64,000 bases of DNA from contig NZ_RXYK01000005.1 in NCBI RefSeq assembly GCF_003968655.1, positions 62,001-126,000 on the forward strand, read 5' to 3'. This DNA comes from Chlorobium phaeovibrioides (GTDB lineage: Bacteria; Bacteroidota; Chlorobiia; Chlorobiales; Chlorobiaceae). The position numbers and the translations under genes were made by a program. Under the pieces are notes generated by a model. That model did no database searches and was not told the origin of the DNA. It saw only the letters and a program-made list of their open reading frames with translations. Of this stretch, positions 9,915 through 21,596 are shown piece by piece. Position 1 is the stretch's first letter, and each line of letters starts with the position of its first letter.

Positions 9915-9949
9915 TGGACAGTTCAGCAAAAAATCAGCAAATGAATGGG

Positions 9950-11791
9950 TCAGCGGAATGCGGGATTCCGGAGAAAATCTTCTGGAGGAACAAACCCCAC
10001 CACCCTGCTGCCGGGAATTTCCGTTCCGGCTTGATCAAAAAAAACAATGGCGGGAGGGCCGAAAACACTGAACCGTTTCATCAAAAGGCGGTCATCCTCA
10101 CTGTTGGCGGTTACATCAGCCTGCAGCAGCGTCATTGAACCAAGCTGCTTCATGACTGCCGGGTCACCAAAGGTGACATGCTCAAGCTCCTTGCAGGAGA
10201 CGCACCAATCCGCATAAAAATCAAGCATCACCGGGCCGGTGGTGGAGTTGAGCAGGCTGTCAAGCTCGGCCGACGAACGAACCGGAGAAAACTGCAGTGT
10301 TGCAATCTCTTTCCTTTCGCTGGATGAAACGGGGCGGATTTCCGAGAGTGGCTGCAGCGGGTTCCTGGCTCCCGATAGAGACCCGGCAATTTCCAGAAGA
10401 CCAATTGCAAGCATGACAATGCCAAGGGCATGACGAAACCTGCTGCCGGTGGTGGGCTTTTCTGGCAGCCGGCTCATCACTCCCAGAAACACTGCAGAGA
10501 GAATGGCGAGAGCTCCCCATAGAAACAGAAGTACCTGTGCCGGCAGCACCGGAGTCACCATCCAGATGGCAACGGCAATGAGAAGGATGCCGAACACATA
10601 TTTCACCCCCTGCATCCACGCCCCTGCCCTCGGCAGGAGCCACCCGGCGGAAAGACCGATAAGCAGAAGCGGCACACTGATGCCAGCCGCCATTGAAAAC
10701 AGTGCAAGGCCGCCAATCACCACATTTTTCGTCTGGCTGATATAGACCAGCGTGCCAGCCAGCGGTGCCGCTACACAGGGGCCGATAACCAGGGCGGAGA
10801 TTGCTCCCATGAGAAACACCCCGAGAATACGACCGCCCTTCAGTTTGCCTGAGGCTGCGCTCAGCCTGTTCTGCATGGACGAGGGAACCTGCAGCTGGTA
10901 TACATCGAACATTGAGAGGGAGAGCACAACGAGAAGAGCGGCAAAACCTGCAAGAACGGCAGGCTGCTGAAGGAAACCGGCAAGTCCCTCGCCGGCAAGT
11001 CCCGCCGCAATGCCCAGAAGGGTGTAGACCAGAGCCATGCCGCCGCTGTAGACAAGAGAGAGCAGAAAACTTCGCATCCTCGTACTCTCCCCTTCTCCGG
11101 CAATGATGGAGGAAAGGATGGGGAGCATCGGAAGAACGCAGGGGGTAAAGGCAATCAGCAAACCGAACACAAAAAATGCCAGAGCTATTTTCCAGAGACT
11201 CCCCTCCATAAGGGTAGCCGTTGCCAGAGAGCCTTCTTCACCCTGAAAGGAAGCCACGGCCGGTTCAGCCGGGAGTGTGGGCTCAGGGTTTATGCCAAAG
11301 AAGCCCGTTTGATGGACCGCAGCAAGAGCTCCCGGCTTTGCGGGATCCACAGTGAATTTCGTTGTTGAGGGGGGATAACAGAGCCCCTCTTCGGAACACC
11401 CCTGATGGGTAACACTGAGCCTGAAGGGTCCCGGTGCGGCACTGAAGGGAACAGAAACATCAAGCCGGTCATGATAGATGACAGAGGGCCCGCCCGTTTC
11501 GGAATCGACTGTTGCTATCCCTTCGGGCAGTTCGGGAACGCCGATCTCCGCGGAGCCACCCTCGGCCACAATCCTGATCTGGTCACGATAGAGCTTGTAT
11601 CCTTCGGCTATCTCCCAATGGAGGGACACCGAACCGTCAGTTTCAAGAGATGCGCGGAGCCTGAAGGCTGAATCGGGATCCAGAAAATCGGCTGCCCTTA
11701 GAGAAACGGCACCAACGAGAAGGCCAAGAAGCGCCAGAAGCGGCAAGAGGATACGCCGAAAGCCGGCACCGGTGGAAGTAAAGGTTTTCAT
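9950..11791 (-). CDS. dsbD: Thiol:disulfide interchange protein DsbD
   Basis: This 613-residue protein has the three DsbD modules in order. A signal peptide is followed by a periplasmic N-domain with the redox pair in HQGCSEEGLCYPP. The membrane domain of about eight helices carries the cysteines in FTPCVLPMLP and GPCVAAPLAG. The C-terminal thioredoxin domain has DFYADWCVSCKELE (Cys530/Cys533). DsbD passes electrons from cytosolic thioredoxin to periplasmic proteins, for example in cytochrome c maturation. An upstream in-frame start at 11824 would add 11 residues before the signal peptide. The ATG at 11791 gives a better signal. Confidence 0.95.
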   Translation of the reverse strand: MKTFTSTGAGFRRILLPLLALLGLLVGAVSLRAADFLDPDSAFRLRASLETDGSVSLHWEIAEGYKLYRDQIRIVAEGGSAEIGVPELPEGIATVDSETGGPSVIYHDRLDVSVPFSAAPGPFRLSVTHQGCSEEGLCYPPSTTKFTVDPAKPGALAAVHQTGFFGINPEPTLPAEPAVASFQGEEGSLATATLMEGSLWKIALAFFVFGLLIAFTPCVLPMLPILSSIIAGEGESTRMRSFLLSLVYSGGMALVYTLLGIAAGLAGEGLAGFLQQPAVLAGFAALLVVLSLSMFDVYQLQVPSSMQNRLSAASGKLKGGRILGVFLMGAISALVIGPCVAAPLAGTLVYISQTKNVVIGGLALFSMAAGISVPLLLIGLSAGWLLPRAGAWMQGVKYVFGILLIAVAIWMVTPVLPAQVLLFLWGALAILSAVFLGVMSRLPEKPTTGSRFRHALGIVMLAIGLLEIAGSLSGARNPLQPLSEIRPVSSSERKEIATLQFSPVRSSAELDSLLNSTTGPVMLDFYADWCVSCKELEHVTFGDPAVMKQLGSMTLLQADVTANSEDDRLLMKRFSVFGPPAIVFFDQAGTEIPGSRVVGFVPPEDFLRNPAFR

Positions 11792-11926
11792 GCAGGTAAA
11801 GTACGCTTTTTCCAACTTTTCCATAACCCATAGAGAGGAGGCGAAAGTGTAGATTTCTTCTCACCAGAAAAATAAACACATTATTCGTCATAGAACACGA
11901 GATCAACACTCAAGAACACAGCCCTT

Positions 11927-12244
11927 ATGCAGAATATTTTTTCCGGGTTTCAGGCAACGCCGACTCATGAAGCGGTTGAAGAGCTGCTTCGCTCGCCTCA
12001 TGTGCGTATTGAACGCATTGTTTCAAACGGCCAGGCCTCTCCAGAGGGTTTCTGGTATTATCAGGATGAGTCGGAATGGGTGGCCGTTCTGGAAGGCAGA
12101 GCTGCAATAGGGTTTGAAAACGGAGAAGCCGTCGAGCTTTCAGCCGGAGACGCCATCACCATTCCGGCTCACACAAGGCACAGGGTGCTATGGACCCACA
12201 GTGAACAACGAACCGTGTGGCTGGCGGTCTTTTACCAGAGCTAA
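11927..12244 (+). CDS. Small cupin-domain protein
   Basis: This 105-residue protein is a single cupin barrel. It has WYYQDESEWVAVLEGRAAIGF, then AGDAITIPAHTRHRVLWT with two histidines in the second cupin motif. Small cupins of this type bind a metal or small molecule, and the ligand cannot be inferred here. It stands alone, divergent from dsbD, and is followed 11 nt later by a MITE-like inverted repeat. Confidence 0.85.
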   Translation: MQNIFSGFQATPTHEAVEELLRSPHVRIERIVSNGQASPEGFWYYQDESEWVAVLEGRAAIGFENGEAVELSAGDAITIPAHTRHRVLWTHSEQRTVWLAVFYQS

Positions 12245-12255
12245 AAAAAAGGAAG

Positions 12256-12359
12256 TAGGGGACGTTGTTGAATAACGCAAATAAAAAATGAAGAGGCACA
12301 GGGCCTCCTCTCAATGCATCAAATTGATAGTTATTCACGATATTCAACAACGTCCCCTA
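12256..12359. mobile_element. MITE-like element with 19-bp perfect terminal inverted repeats
   Basis: TAGGGGACGTTGTTGAATA at 12256-12274 is exactly inverted at 12341-12359. The similarity continues imperfectly for about 11 bp inward (ACGCAAATAAA against TCGTGAATAAC). The 66-bp interior has no ORF. The outermost TA at each end may be a target duplication of the kind made by IS630/Tc1-type transposases. No transposase lies in the window, so a full-length relative elsewhere would have to supply it. Confidence 0.7.
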
Positions 12360-12376
12360 GTTTTAGAGGACAAAGG

Positions 12377-12409
12377 AAAGCCCTGTAAGTCGTTATCTTA
12401 CAGGGCTTT
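12377..12409 (-). terminator. Terminator-like hairpin downstream of tRNA-Val
   Basis: AAAGCCCTGTAAG (12377-12389) pairs perfectly with CTTACAGGGCTTT (12397-12409) over a 7-nt loop. It lies 10 nt past the 3' end of tRNA-Val on the minus strand. The T run is short in both directions. Confidence 0.55.
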
Positions 12410-12419
12410 ATGTAGGGTG

Positions 12420-12493
12420 TGGGCGATAGAAGATTCGAACTTCTGACCTCTACAGTGTCAGTGTAGCGCTCTAACCAACTGAGCTAATCGCCC
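12420..12493 (-). tRNA. tRNA-Val (anticodon GAC)
   Basis: On the minus strand GGGCGAT pairs with ATCGCCC in the acceptor, followed by an A discriminator at 12420. The D-arm is GCTC/GAGC, the anticodon stem-loop CTACA-CTGACAC-TGTAG gives GAC, and the T-arm is AGAAG-TTCGAAT-CTTCT. CCA is not encoded. It follows clpX on the same strand. Confidence 0.96.
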
Positions 12494-12567
12494 TTCCTTG
12501 GTGAAGGGCTGTTAATATATGACACACTGCGTACATTTGCAACGCAAAACGGGTTCGCGCTGCTCTT

Positions 12568-13884
12568 TTATGCAGTTTTTTTCTTCTTCCCGTCCTCTGT
12601 GAGGTAGGTTGGGGAACCGGTGCCGTCAATGGTATCGGCAGTAATAATGCATTTGCCGATCCCTTTCATTGAGGGAAGTTCAAACATGATGTCAATCATC
12701 ACATTTTCAAGGACGGAGCGCAGGGCACGGGCTCCGGTACCCCGCTCCAGGGCTATGGCAACAACCCTGTCAAGGGATTCGGGAGCAAATTCTAGCTCAA
12801 CGCCATCCATTTCAAACAGCTTGGCATACTGCTTGATGAGAGCGTTCTTCGGCTCAACGAGAATGCTGCGCAGAGCGTGTTCATCAAGTGGCTCCAGGGA
12901 AGAGAGAACAGGAAGACGGCCGATGAATTCGGGAATGAGGCCATATTCGTGCAGATCGTCCTGCATCACGAATTTGAGGATTCCGGGGTCGTATCCAGCC
13001 TTTTTGTCTGCAACGCCGGCACCAAATCCCATTGATGATTTCGACATCCGACGGGCTATGAGACGATCAAGCCCTTCAAATGCCCCTCCGCAGATGAAGA
13101 GGATGTTTTTTGTGTTGATGTTGATGAGCTGCTGCTCGGGATGTTTCCTCCCCCCTTTGGGAGGAACACCGACAACGGCACCTTCAAGAATTTTCAGTAG
13201 AGCCTGCTGGACACCTTCTCCCGATACATCGCGGGTAATGGAGACATTGGCGGATTTGCGGGCAATCTTGTCAATTTCATCGACATAGATAATGCCCCGT
13301 TCAGCCCGCTCAAGATTGAAGTCGGAGGCGTGAAGCAGTCGGGCGAGAATGGTTTCAACATCGTCTCCCACATACCCTGCCTCGGTAAGGGATGTGGCGT
13401 CAACAATGGAGAAAGGAACTTCAAGCAGATTGGCAAGCGTCTGGGCAAGCAGGGTTTTTCCTGTACCGGTGGGACCGATAAGCATGATGTTGCTCTTTTC
13501 AATGACAACCTCGTCATCGTCATGTTGCCATTCCTGGGAATCAATCCGCTTATAATGGTTATAGACGGCTACTGCGAGGGCTTTTTTAGCCCGCTCCTGT
13601 CCGACCACATACTGGTCTAGCGACTCCATGAGTGCTTTCGGGCTGACCAGCTTGACAGGAAACGGCTGACCTGCTACCGGTTCGGAGTGCTGTATGGCGC
13701 TGAGTTCTTTGCGAAGAATATCATGGGATGTTCTAATGCAGCGGTCACAGATAAAGGCATTCGGGCCGGCAACCATACTGTCTACCTCCTGCGAACTTCT
13801 TCCGCAGAATGAGCAGTACACAGGTTCGCCAGGACCGCCGGATGTTCTTGCTTTTCCTTTCGCCGGAACTTTTTCTCTTGTCAT
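12568..13884 (-). CDS. clpX: ATP-dependent Clp protease ATP-binding subunit ClpX
   Basis: This 438-residue AAA+ unfoldase has the N-terminal four-cysteine zinc domain ([12 protein letters not shown] ... ICDRCI), Walker [13 protein letters not shown] and Walker [12 protein letters not shown]. It also has the [20 protein letters not shown]-type segment and the ClpX C-terminal region ([14 protein letters not shown]). It unfolds substrates and feeds them to ClpP, which is not in this window. It lies 42 nt downstream of the DUF4404 gene on the same strand. Confidence 0.97.
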   Translation of the reverse strand: MTREKVPAKGKARTSGGPGEPVYCSFCGRSSQEVDSMVAGPNAFICDRCIRTSHDILRKELSAIQHSEPVAGQPFPVKLVSPKALMESLDQYVVGQERAKKALAVAVYNHYKRIDSQEWQHDDDEVVIEKSNIMLIGPTGTGKTLLAQTLANLLEVPFSIVDATSLTEAGYVGDDVETILARLLHASDFNLERAERGIIYVDEIDKIARKSANVSITRDVSGEGVQQALLKILEGAVVGVPPKGGRKHPEQQLININTKNILFICGGAFEGLDRLIARRMSKSSMGFGAGVADKKAGYDPGILKFVMQDDLHEYGLIPEFIGRLPVLSSLEPLDEHALRSILVEPKNALIKQYAKLFEMDGVELEFAPESLDRVVAIALERGTGARALRSVLENVMIDIMFELPSMKGIGKCIITADTIDGTGSPTYLTEDGKKKKTA

Positions 13885-13926
13885 CTAATTCTTGTGCGTC
13901 AACGGTTTATTGAAATCTGACAGGGC

Positions 13927-14199
13927 TCACAGCCCCATATTGGCCAGGCTGTCGAGCAGATGTTTGATGGTCATGCTGAGCTTGGGATGGTCCGCCTCGA
14001 AGTGCCCGACGGCGTCACTCATGCGTTCCATCAGCGGCTCGTCTTCAGCTGAGGGACATTCGGTCTGTTTTTCGCTTATGTTACGAATGTCATCGCGAAG
14101 GGTGGAAAGAACTCTGGCGGTAGTGTCATCAACACATTCAACCTTTTCCAGCTCGCGATGAAGCGCCTGAAGCTGTTCCCTCAATTTTTCCTGTTCCAT
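13927..14199 (-). CDS. DUF4404 family small protein
   Basis: This is a 90-residue, mostly helical, acidic protein. It begins with a coiled-coil-like KLREQLQALHRELEKVE, and its C-terminus FEADHPKLSMTIKHLLDSL followed by ANMGL matches the end motif of DUF4404 proteins as I know them. The function is unknown. It sits between gltD and clpX on the minus strand, 90 nt after gltD, and could be cotranscribed with either. The start is the ATG at 14199. Confidence 0.7.
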   Translation of the reverse strand: MEQEKLREQLQALHRELEKVECVDDTTARVLSTLRDDIRNISEKQTECPSAEDEPLMERMSDAVGHFEADHPKLSMTIKHLLDSLANMGL

Positions 14200-14289
14200 A
14201 TCCTGTTTCTGAGTTCTGAGTGCCTGGTTCTTAACGGCTCTGGTTTAGTGGAGAGATACCTTGTATAACTGCTGGAATGTGCAGATAGT

Positions 14290-15771
14290 TTAGGGTAGTG
14301 AGGTTTCTCCCATGAGAAAACGATCGCACTCGCGTGCAGCTCCCCGACCCTCCTGAATTGCCCAGACCACAAGACTCTGACCGCGCCGGGCGTCGCCGGC
14401 CGCAAATACTTTTTTGCGGCTGGTCAGGTACTGTTTTTCTGATGCTTTGATGTTTGAACGCTCGTCGCATGCTACCCCGAGCTGTTCGGCAAGAGCTGCT
14501 TCAGGACCTGCAAAGCCCATGGCAAGAAGCACCAGTTCGGCAGGAATGCTCTCTTCGGAACCTGCTACAGGCTGAGGAATGAACCGGCCATCCTTCTTGA
14601 CCCATTCAACCTGTGAAACCTGAAGCGCTTTAAGATTGCCGCCTTCGTCAGCAATGAACTTTCTCGTCATCATGGAGTACCGTCTGGGGTCTTCACCCTG
14701 CAGAACAGCGGCCTCTTCCTGACCGTAATCAACCTTGAAGGTTTTCGGCCACTGGGGCCAGGGGTTGTCCCCGGTTCTCTCAAGTGCGGGTTTCGGCATG
14801 ATTTCAAGCTGTACAACGCTCTTGCATCCCTGTCGCAGGGAGGTAGCCACACAATCGGTACCTGTATCACCACCACCGATGACCACCACATTTTTTCCTT
14901 CGGCTGAAAGCACCGGCTGTGAATCACCAAGGAGAGCCTTGGTTGAGGAACGGAGAAAATCCATGGCAAAATGAATCCCGCCGCTCTCCCTGCGCCCTTC
15001 GGCATCAAGGTCACGGGGCACGGTTGAGCCTGTACAGAGTACCGCGGCGTCAAAATCCTCAAGCAGTTTTTCAGCAGGGCAGCTGCTGCTGCCGACTTCT
15101 GTATTCGGCATGAACACGACCCCTTCCTCTTCCATAATGTCTATCCGGCGCTGCACAACGGCCTGCTTGTCGAGCTTCATGTTGGGAATACCATACATCA
15201 GCAATCCCCCGCAGCGGTCATCGCGTTCAAAAACCGTCACGCTGTGGCCAGCTTTGTTGAGCTGGTCGGCGCAGGCCAGACCTGCCGGACCTGACCCGAC
15301 AACAGCAACCCGTTTTCCTGTCCGGTGCTCAATTTTTTTAGGAACAACAAACCCCTCTGCAAAGGCGTGCTCAATAATGTCGCACTCAATATTTTTGATT
15401 GTGACCGGTGGTTCAATAATGCCGAGCACGCACGACCCTTCACAGGGAGCCGGACATACCCGTCCGGTAAATTCAGGGAAATTGTTGGTTTTCATCAGCC
15501 GGTCGTAGGCGTCCCGCCAGAATCCGCGGTAAACATCATCGTTCCACTCGGGGATCAGGTTATGAATGGGACAACCGGTGGTCATGCCACCGAGCATGAT
15601 CCCTGTATGACAGAAGGGAGTTCCGCAGTCCATGCAGCGGGCGCCCTGGCTCTGCAGCGCCTCGTCGGACATCTTCAGATGAAACTCTTTCCAGTCCTTT
15701 ATTCTCTCCAGAGGCGCCCTGTCAGCAGGAACCTCCCTCTGGAACTCCATAAAACCCTTCACTTTGCCCAT
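14290..15771 (-). CDS. gltD: Glutamate synthase small subunit
   Basis: This 493-residue iron-sulfur flavoprotein has the N-terminal cysteine clusters of GltD ([10 protein letters not shown], then [13 protein letters not shown] and [15 protein letters not shown]). It also has the FAD-binding [15 protein letters not shown] and the NAD(P)H-binding [13 protein letters not shown]. It supplies electrons to GltB for glutamate formation from glutamine and 2-oxoglutarate. It lies 51 nt downstream of gltB. With glutamine synthetase (not in the window) this is the ammonium assimilation route. Confidence 0.96.
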   Translation of the reverse strand: MGKVKGFMEFQREVPADRAPLERIKDWKEFHLKMSDEALQSQGARCMDCGTPFCHTGIMLGGMTTGCPIHNLIPEWNDDVYRGFWRDAYDRLMKTNNFPEFTGRVCPAPCEGSCVLGIIEPPVTIKNIECDIIEHAFAEGFVVPKKIEHRTGKRVAVVGSGPAGLACADQLNKAGHSVTVFERDDRCGGLLMYGIPNMKLDKQAVVQRRIDIMEEEGVVFMPNTEVGSSSCPAEKLLEDFDAAVLCTGSTVPRDLDAEGRRESGGIHFAMDFLRSSTKALLGDSQPVLSAEGKNVVVIGGGDTGTDCVATSLRQGCKSVVQLEIMPKPALERTGDNPWPQWPKTFKVDYGQEEAAVLQGEDPRRYSMMTRKFIADEGGNLKALQVSQVEWVKKDGRFIPQPVAGSEESIPAELVLLAMGFAGPEAALAEQLGVACDERSNIKASEKQYLTSRKKVFAAGDARRGQSLVVWAIQEGRGAARECDRFLMGETSLP

Positions 15772-15822
15772 AGCAATAATTTAGTCTTTTCGTGTCCGGG
15801 CCATCTGCCCGGCGCCATTGGT

Positions 15823-18800
15823 TTAATTTCCCGACACCCTTGACGGGTCATGAACATTTTTCTCGAATGCAGCCATCACAGCGTCATCGCCACTCATGCC
15901 CGTGGCTTCAACTTCCTGCATTGCTTCAAGGGCACGGAGGTAATCATGCGGCATAACCTTGATGAATTTGGAGCACCGGGCATCAAAATCATCGGCAATA
16001 CGACGGCCAAGAGCGCTGTCGGTAGTGGCCACATGCTTCTTGATCCAGGAGAGCAGCATGGCACAATCCTGTTCGTCATCAACAGGATACATACCGACCA
16101 TATCGGTATTGCAGTGCTCGGCAAAGGAACCGTCCTCATCGTAAACATAGGCTACGCCTCCCGACATTCCGGCACCGAAGTTTCTGCCGGTTTTACCCAG
16201 AATGATGACGGTACCTCCCGTCATGTACTCACATCCGTGGTCGCCGATGGCCTCAACAACTGCCGTAAGGCCGCTGTTGCGGACACAGAATCGTTCACCG
16301 GCCATACCCCGTATGAAGGCCTCACCTGATGTTGCGCCATAAAAGCCAACATTTCCGATGATGATGTTCTCTTCAGAGAGGAAGGTGGATCCTTTCGAGG
16401 GATAGACAACAATGCGGCCTCCGGAAAGCCCTTTGCCTACATAATCATTCGCATCTCCCTCAAGCTCAAGCGTCATTCCTTTCGGAATGAATGCCCCGAA
16501 GCTCTGTCCTGCTGAGCCGGTAAACGAGAGGTGTATCGTATCGTCAGGAAGCCCTGCGGCTCCATAGGCTCTGGTGACCTCATAGCCGACAATGGTGCCG
16601 ACCACGCGGTTCGTGTTTCGGATCGGGAGTCTGCTGACTACCTTCTCACCCCTCTTGATTGCGGGCTGGCAAAGCGCAAGAAGCGTAGTGCTGTCAAGGC
16701 TCTCTTCCAGCGCATGTTCCTGCGCCATGCTGCAGTAGCGGGTTCCCTCTTCGGGAAGATCCATCTGGTAAAGAATCTTGGAAAGGTCAATTCCGTGGGC
16801 CTTCCAGTGATCAACTGTTTTCTTCATACTGAGCAGCTCGGAACGGCCTACCAGCTCATTGAGGCTCCGGACTCCGAGACGGGCCATATAGCCACGCACG
16901 CCCTCAGCGAGAAAGCGCATGAAGTTCTCGACATGTTCGGGTTTGCCCTTGAAATTCTTCCTGAGTTTCGGGTTCTGGGTCGCAATGCCAACTGCGCAGG
17001 AATCGTCCTGACAGCACCGCATCATGATGCAGCCCATCACCACAAGCGTGGTGGTGGCAAAGCCGAACTCTTCGGCACCGAGCAATGCGGCAACAACAAT
17101 GTCGCGAGCGGTTTTCAGCTGTCCGTCAGCTTCAACAACAATACGGCTGCGCAGGTTGTTGAGCATCAGGGTCTGGTGTGTTTCTGCAAGTCCGAGCTCC
17201 CACGGCATACCCGCATGCATGATGCTGGATACGGGAGAGGCACCGGTTCCGCCGTCATGGCCGCTGACAAGAACCACATCGGCGTGCGCCTTGGCAACAC
17301 CTGCCGCAATAGTACCAACGCCAACGGTTGAAACCAGCTTCACATTGATGCGGGCCGAGGGATTTGCGTTTTTCAGATCGTGAATGAGCTGCGCAAGATC
17401 CTCAATGGAATAAATGTCGTGATGAGGCGGAGGTGAAATCAGGCCGACGCCCGGAGTTGAATGGCGAACCTTTGCAACCCAGGGATACACTTTCATTCCG
17501 GGAAGCTGGCCTCCCTCACCGGGTTTGGCTCCCTGTGCCATCTTGATCTGAATTTCAACAGCGTTGGCAAGGTACTCGCTGGTGACGCCGAAGCGTCCGG
17601 AAGCAACCTGCTTGATGGCCGACATTCTGGAATCGCCATTGGCATCTTTCAGGAAACGGGCAGAATCTTCACCACCCTCACCGGTATTGCTCTTGCCGCC
17701 AACCCTGTTCATGGCAATCGCCAGAGTTTCGTGGGCTTCCTGGCTGATGGAACCATAGGACATGGCTCCCGTTTTGAAGCGTTTCATGATTGCCTCGGCT
17801 GGCTCCACCTCATCAAGAGGAATCGGCTCACCCGAAAAACGGATATCCATCAGGCCGCGAATGGTACAGAAGTGCTGGCTCTGGTCGTCAATAAGGTTCT
17901 CGTATTTCTGGAACAGCTCATAGTTGCCGGTACGGCAGGAGTGCTGAAGAAAATGGAGCGCTTCGGGACTGAACAGGTGATACTCGCCGTTATGACGCCA
18001 CTTGCGGTCGCCACCGGCGTCGAGCCCCCGGTCAACCTTGTTCCCGGAAGGGGGGAAAACTGATTCATGACGCCTGCGTACCTCTTCGGCAACCGTTGAA
18101 AGGCCAATACCCTCAATACGGCTTGGCGTGCGGGTGAAGTAGGAGTCAACAAGCTGCGAGTTCAGACCCACCGCCTCAAAAATCTGTGCTCCCCGATAAC
18201 TCTGCACGGTGGAAATGCCCATTTTTGCCATGGTTTTCACAACACCCTTCACCGCGGCCTTGACATAGTTCTTTATCGCAGTTTTTTCATCAAAACGGAT
18301 GTGACCGTCCGAAACAAGCGAACGGATGGTCTCAAATGCCATATAGGGGTTGACGGCACCGACGCCATAACCGATAAGCATGGCAAAGTGATGCACTGCT
18401 CGGGGTTCCGCAGACTCAAGCACAAGACCTATCTGGGTACGGATGCCTGCATTGATGAGGAAATTGTGCAGACCGGCAACAGCCAGAAGAGCTGGAATCG
18501 GCGCGCGTTTGCTGTCAATCTCACCCTTATCGGAAAGGATGATGATGTTGACGCCAACCTGTGCAGCCTGCTCCGCCTGCCTGTAAATATCCTGCATGGC
18601 CGATTCAATGCCGCGACCGCCCTTCGCCACATCATAAAAAATGGGGATGGTCACCGCCCTGAAACCGGGACGGTCAATCCCGCGGATCTTTTCAAGATCC
18701 TGATTGGTCAGAATGGGATGAGGTAGTTTGATGCGGCGGCAGTTGACCTCATGGGCTTCCAGAAGGTTCCCTTCCGTGCCGAGCATGACCGAGGTTGAGG

Positions 18801-20424
18801 TGACAATCTCTTCACGAAGTGAATCAATCGGCGGGTTGGTCACCTGCGCAAACAGCTGCTTGAAATAATCATACAGAAGCTTGGGCCTGTTTGAGAGTGC
18901 CGCCAGAGGGGTATCGTTACCCATTGAACCAACCATCTCAACACCCTTTTCACTCATCGGGACAATCTGCATGGTAATATCCTCACGGCTGTAGCCAAAA
19001 ACCTTCTGGCGTGCCGTAAGGCTGTACTTGTCCTCGTCGGGATTCTTCAGTTGCGGGTGATCCTGCAGTGACTCGATGTCAATCACATTGCGGGATATCC
19101 ATTCGCCGTAGGGCTTCTCGGAGGCAATGCTCTCCTTGATCTCCTCGTCGGCAATGATTCGTCCTTCGGCAGTGTCCACCAGGAACATCTTTCCAGGCTG
19201 CAGACGGTCTTTGCGGAGAATGCGCTCGGGCTCAATGTCAAGCACGCCGACTTCAGAAGCCATGATGACCATATCGTCGGTCGTAATGTAGTATCGGGAA
19301 GGTCGCAGACCGTTACGGTCAAGCATGGCGCCAATCTGCACGCCGTCAGTGAAAACCACCGATGCGGGCCCGTCCCAGGGCTCCATCAGGCAGCTGTGGT
19401 ACTCATAAAAAGCCTTCTTTTCAGGCGACATGAATTTGTTCCCGCCCCATGGTTCAGGAATGATCATCATCGCAGCATGTGCAAGCGAGCGGCCGGACAG
19501 AACCAGAAACTCAAAAGCATTGTCCAGAATGGCCGAATCACTGCCATCCTCAAGAATCACCGGTTTGATGTCCTCAATGGCCTCACCGAACACCGGGGAG
19601 CTTACATTCTTTTCGCGGGCCTTCATCCAGTTGACATTGCCCTTGAGCGTGTTGATCTCTCCGTTATGGCTGAGAAAACGGTAGGGGTGAGCCCTGTCCC
19701 AGCTTGGGAATGTATTGGTGCTGAAACGGGAGTGCACCATGGCAATGGCACTCTCCATGTCAGGATCGTGGAGTTCGGAATAATAATCGCCGACCTGCTC
19801 GGGCAGGAGCATCCCCTTGTAGACCATGGTTCTGGCCGACAGACTGCTGACATAGAAATAATTGCTTCCGAGAAGAGCTGCCGTATACTTGACCCGCTTG
19901 GTGATGCGGCGCCTGATGATATAGAGCTTCCGCTCGAACTCCAGTTCCGAGGTAATCTCTTCGCCCCATCCAACAAAAAGCTGCTTGACAACCGGCTCTT
20001 CGGAACGGGCAGTCTGGCCTATAGTGGAGTTGTCGGTAGGCACCTTCCGGAACCCGAGGCACTTCTGCCCTTCGGCCTCAATCATCAGACGGCAGATATC
20101 CTCTATGGCCCGGCGCTGTGAAATATCGGGAGGGAGAAACAGCATGCCAACACCATACCGGCCGGCCTCGGGAAGCTCAATGTTCCGTTCGCCGCATACC
20201 CTGCGGAGGAAACGGTCGGGAACCTGGATCAGGATACCCGCACCATCTCCGGTATTTTTTTCACAGCCGCACGCTCCGCGATGCTTGAGATTTTCATTGA
20301 TCTGCAGACCCTGCTCTATAATGGCATGAGACTTTAGTCCCTTGATATTGGCAACAAACCCCACGCCGCAGGCATCATGCTCAAACTGCGGATCATAAAG
20401 CCCGGTGTTGGAAGTAACATTCAT
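15823..20424 (-). CDS. gltB: Glutamate synthase large subunit
   Basis: At 1533 residues this is a full GltB. The glutaminase nucleophile is the Cys in [14 protein letters not shown], which becomes the mature N-terminus after a short propeptide is removed. The FMN and 3Fe-4S region reads [19 protein letters not shown]. The C-x5-C-x4-C cluster spacing is kept, although the usual His-Asn-Pro positions are replaced by Gln, Asp and Ala. The C-terminal beta-helix ([20 protein letters not shown]) is present. A TTG at 20457 is in frame, but the ATG at 20424 gives the normal short propeptide. It forms gltBD with the next gene. Confidence 0.96.
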   Translation of the reverse strand: MNVTSNTGLYDPQFEHDACGVGFVANIKGLKSHAIIEQGLQINENLKHRGACGCEKNTGDGAGILIQVPDRFLRRVCGERNIELPEAGRYGVGMLFLPPDISQRRAIEDICRLMIEAEGQKCLGFRKVPTDNSTIGQTARSEEPVVKQLFVGWGEEITSELEFERKLYIIRRRITKRVKYTAALLGSNYFYVSSLSARTMVYKGMLLPEQVGDYYSELHDPDMESAIAMVHSRFSTNTFPSWDRAHPYRFLSHNGEINTLKGNVNWMKAREKNVSSPVFGEAIEDIKPVILEDGSDSAILDNAFEFLVLSGRSLAHAAMMIIPEPWGGNKFMSPEKKAFYEYHSCLMEPWDGPASVVFTDGVQIGAMLDRNGLRPSRYYITTDDMVIMASEVGVLDIEPERILRKDRLQPGKMFLVDTAEGRIIADEEIKESIASEKPYGEWISRNVIDIESLQDHPQLKNPDEDKYSLTARQKVFGYSREDITMQIVPMSEKGVEMVGSMGNDTPLAALSNRPKLLYDYFKQLFAQVTNPPIDSLREEIVTSTSVMLGTEGNLLEAHEVNCRRIKLPHPILTNQDLEKIRGIDRPGFRAVTIPIFYDVAKGGRGIESAMQDIYRQAEQAAQVGVNIIILSDKGEIDSKRAPIPALLAVAGLHNFLINAGIRTQIGLVLESAEPRAVHHFAMLIGYGVGAVNPYMAFETIRSLVSDGHIRFDEKTAIKNYVKAAVKGVVKTMAKMGISTVQSYRGAQIFEAVGLNSQLVDSYFTRTPSRIEGIGLSTVAEEVRRRHESVFPPSGNKVDRGLDAGGDRKWRHNGEYHLFSPEALHFLQHSCRTGNYELFQKYENLIDDQSQHFCTIRGLMDIRFSGEPIPLDEVEPAEAIMKRFKTGAMSYGSISQEAHETLAIAMNRVGGKSNTGEGGEDSARFLKDANGDSRMSAIKQVASGRFGVTSEYLANAVEIQIKMAQGAKPGEGGQLPGMKVYPWVAKVRHSTPGVGLISPPPHHDIYSIEDLAQLIHDLKNANPSARINVKLVSTVGVGTIAAGVAKAHADVVLVSGHDGGTGASPVSSIMHAGMPWELGLAETHQTLMLNNLRSRIVVEADGQLKTARDIVVAALLGAEEFGFATTTLVVMGCIMMRCCQDDSCAVGIATQNPKLRKNFKGKPEHVENFMRFLAEGVRGYMARLGVRSLNELVGRSELLSMKKTVDHWKAHGIDLSKILYQMDLPEEGTRYCSMAQEHALEESLDSTTLLALCQPAIKRGEKVVSRLPIRNTNRVVGTIVGYEVTRAYGAAGLPDDTIHLSFTGSAGQSFGAFIPKGMTLELEGDANDYVGKGLSGGRIVVYPSKGSTFLSEENIIIGNVGFYGATSGEAFIRGMAGERFCVRNSGLTAVVEAIGDHGCEYMTGGTVIILGKTGRNFGAGMSGGVAYVYDEDGSFAEHCNTDMVGMYPVDDEQDCAMLLSWIKKHVATTDSALGRRIADDFDARCSKFIKVMPHDYLRALEAMQEVEATGMSGDDAVMAAFEKNVHDPSRVSGN

Positions 20425-20534
20425 ATTTTTCAGGCACAACTTTTCTTGAAGATTCAAAACAAAGGCAATCGGGAATCCAAAGTGCGGAATATAAGGCGAT
20501 TCAGCAAAACATTCTTCACCCTCTCCCGCCCCTC

Positions 20535-21278
20535 TCAGGCTTTTCCCTGTCCGGCCACTGCGTCTACAGCCTTTTTCAACTCTTCCTGGTCTCCCAGATA
20601 ATAGCTTTTCAACGGCTTCAGGTTATCGTCAAGTTCATAGACAAGGGGGATACCGGTAGGAATATTCAGCCCGACGATATCCTCTTCGGATATGCCGTCA
20701 AGGTATTTGACCAGTGCGCGAAGTGAGTTTCCATGGGCGACAATAAGAACATTGCGGCCTTTGCTGATTTCAGGAGCAATGGTCTCATGCCAGAACGGCA
20801 GAAAGCGCGCAACTGTATCCTTCAGGCACTCGGTAAGAGGAACCTCATCGGCGTCAAGTGCGGCATAGCGACGGTCGGAACCCGGCCACCGCTCATCGGT
20901 GCGCTCAAGCGGAGGAGGAGGGGTATCATAACTTCTGCGCCACACAAGAACCTGCTCGTCGCCATATTTCTGGGCTGTTTCAGCTTTATTGAGGCCCTGA
21001 AGCGCACCGTAATGGCGCTCATTGAGCCTCCAGTTCCTGATGACGGGAATCCACATCAGATTCATCTCATCCAGTACATTCCAGAGGGTCCTGATGGCCC
21101 GCTTCAGTACCGAAACATAGGCCACATCAAACTCGAAACCCGCTTCGCAAAGCAGTTTCCCGGCATTGGAGGCTTCACGGCGACCCTTGTCAGTCAAATC
21201 AATATCATGCCATCCGGTAAACCGGTTATCCAGGTTCCACTGACTTTCACCATGCCGCAACAATACAAGTTTGATCAT
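20535..21278 (-). CDS. gpmA: 2,3-bisphosphoglycerate-dependent phosphoglycerate mutase
   Basis: This 247-residue histidine-phosphatase-fold enzyme shows [20 protein letters not shown] with the phosphorylated His9, [19 protein letters not shown], and [16 protein letters not shown] with the second catalytic His. It interconverts 3- and 2-phosphoglycerate in gluconeogenesis and glycolysis, downstream of the reductive TCA cycle. It is the first gene of a minus-strand run toward gltB (111 nt gap) and is divergent from the flavoprotein gene at 21597. Confidence 0.96.
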   Translation of the reverse strand: MIKLVLLRHGESQWNLDNRFTGWHDIDLTDKGRREASNAGKLLCEAGFEFDVAYVSVLKRAIRTLWNVLDEMNLMWIPVIRNWRLNERHYGALQGLNKAETAQKYGDEQVLVWRRSYDTPPPPLERTDERWPGSDRRYAALDADEVPLTECLKDTVARFLPFWHETIAPEISKGRNVLIVAHGNSLRALVKYLDGISEEDIVGLNIPTGIPLVYELDDNLKPLKSYYLGDQEELKKAVDAVAGQGKA

Positions 21279-21596
21279 AATACCCCCTAAATTCAGGATG
21301 TTTTCAAAGTGCAGAGAATCCGCTTCAGCCCTATTTGACAGGCCACTAATTTACGATTCTCCACACCTTTTCTCAAACATGATATTCATTGAGACTAACG
21401 GTCACCACCAGAATAGCATAAACCACTCCTGCAATGGGTTTTTCTAAGAATTGGCTGTAGATTTATAGCACAAAATATGATATCTTAAATAATTTTTGAC
21501 GAAGGGTATACGGAGCACATGATTCAGCTCCCCTATCTTTCAAGGAGTGACGCGGCCGGCAACTGCCCCTACTATCTTATTTATTAACAAAGGACC
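21279..21596. other. Divergent intergenic region between gpmA and the flavin oxidoreductase gene
   Basis: This is a 318-bp gap, AT-rich in its right half. It must hold promoters for both neighbours, but no convincing -35/-10 pair stands out. A short ORF with its own GGAG ribosome site occupies 21519-21587. The AAAGGA before 21597 is the ribosome site of the flavoprotein gene. Confidence 0.6.
21519..21587 (+). CDS. Possible 22-residue leader ORF
   Basis: ATG at 21519 is preceded by GGAG at a 3-nt spacing and runs 22 codons to a TAA 9 nt before the next gene. The peptide starts MIQLPYLSRSDAAG and ends in a tyrosine-rich CPYYLIY. Position and ribosome site suggest translation coupled to the flavoprotein gene. 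It could equally be chance, as one in three short leaders would stay open. Confidence 0.3.
   Translation: MIQLPYLSRSDAAGNCPYYLIY

Noticed and set aside
16531-17331. 266-codon frame antisense to gltB
   Set aside because: It is a shadow of gltB, whose motifs are intact through this stretch.
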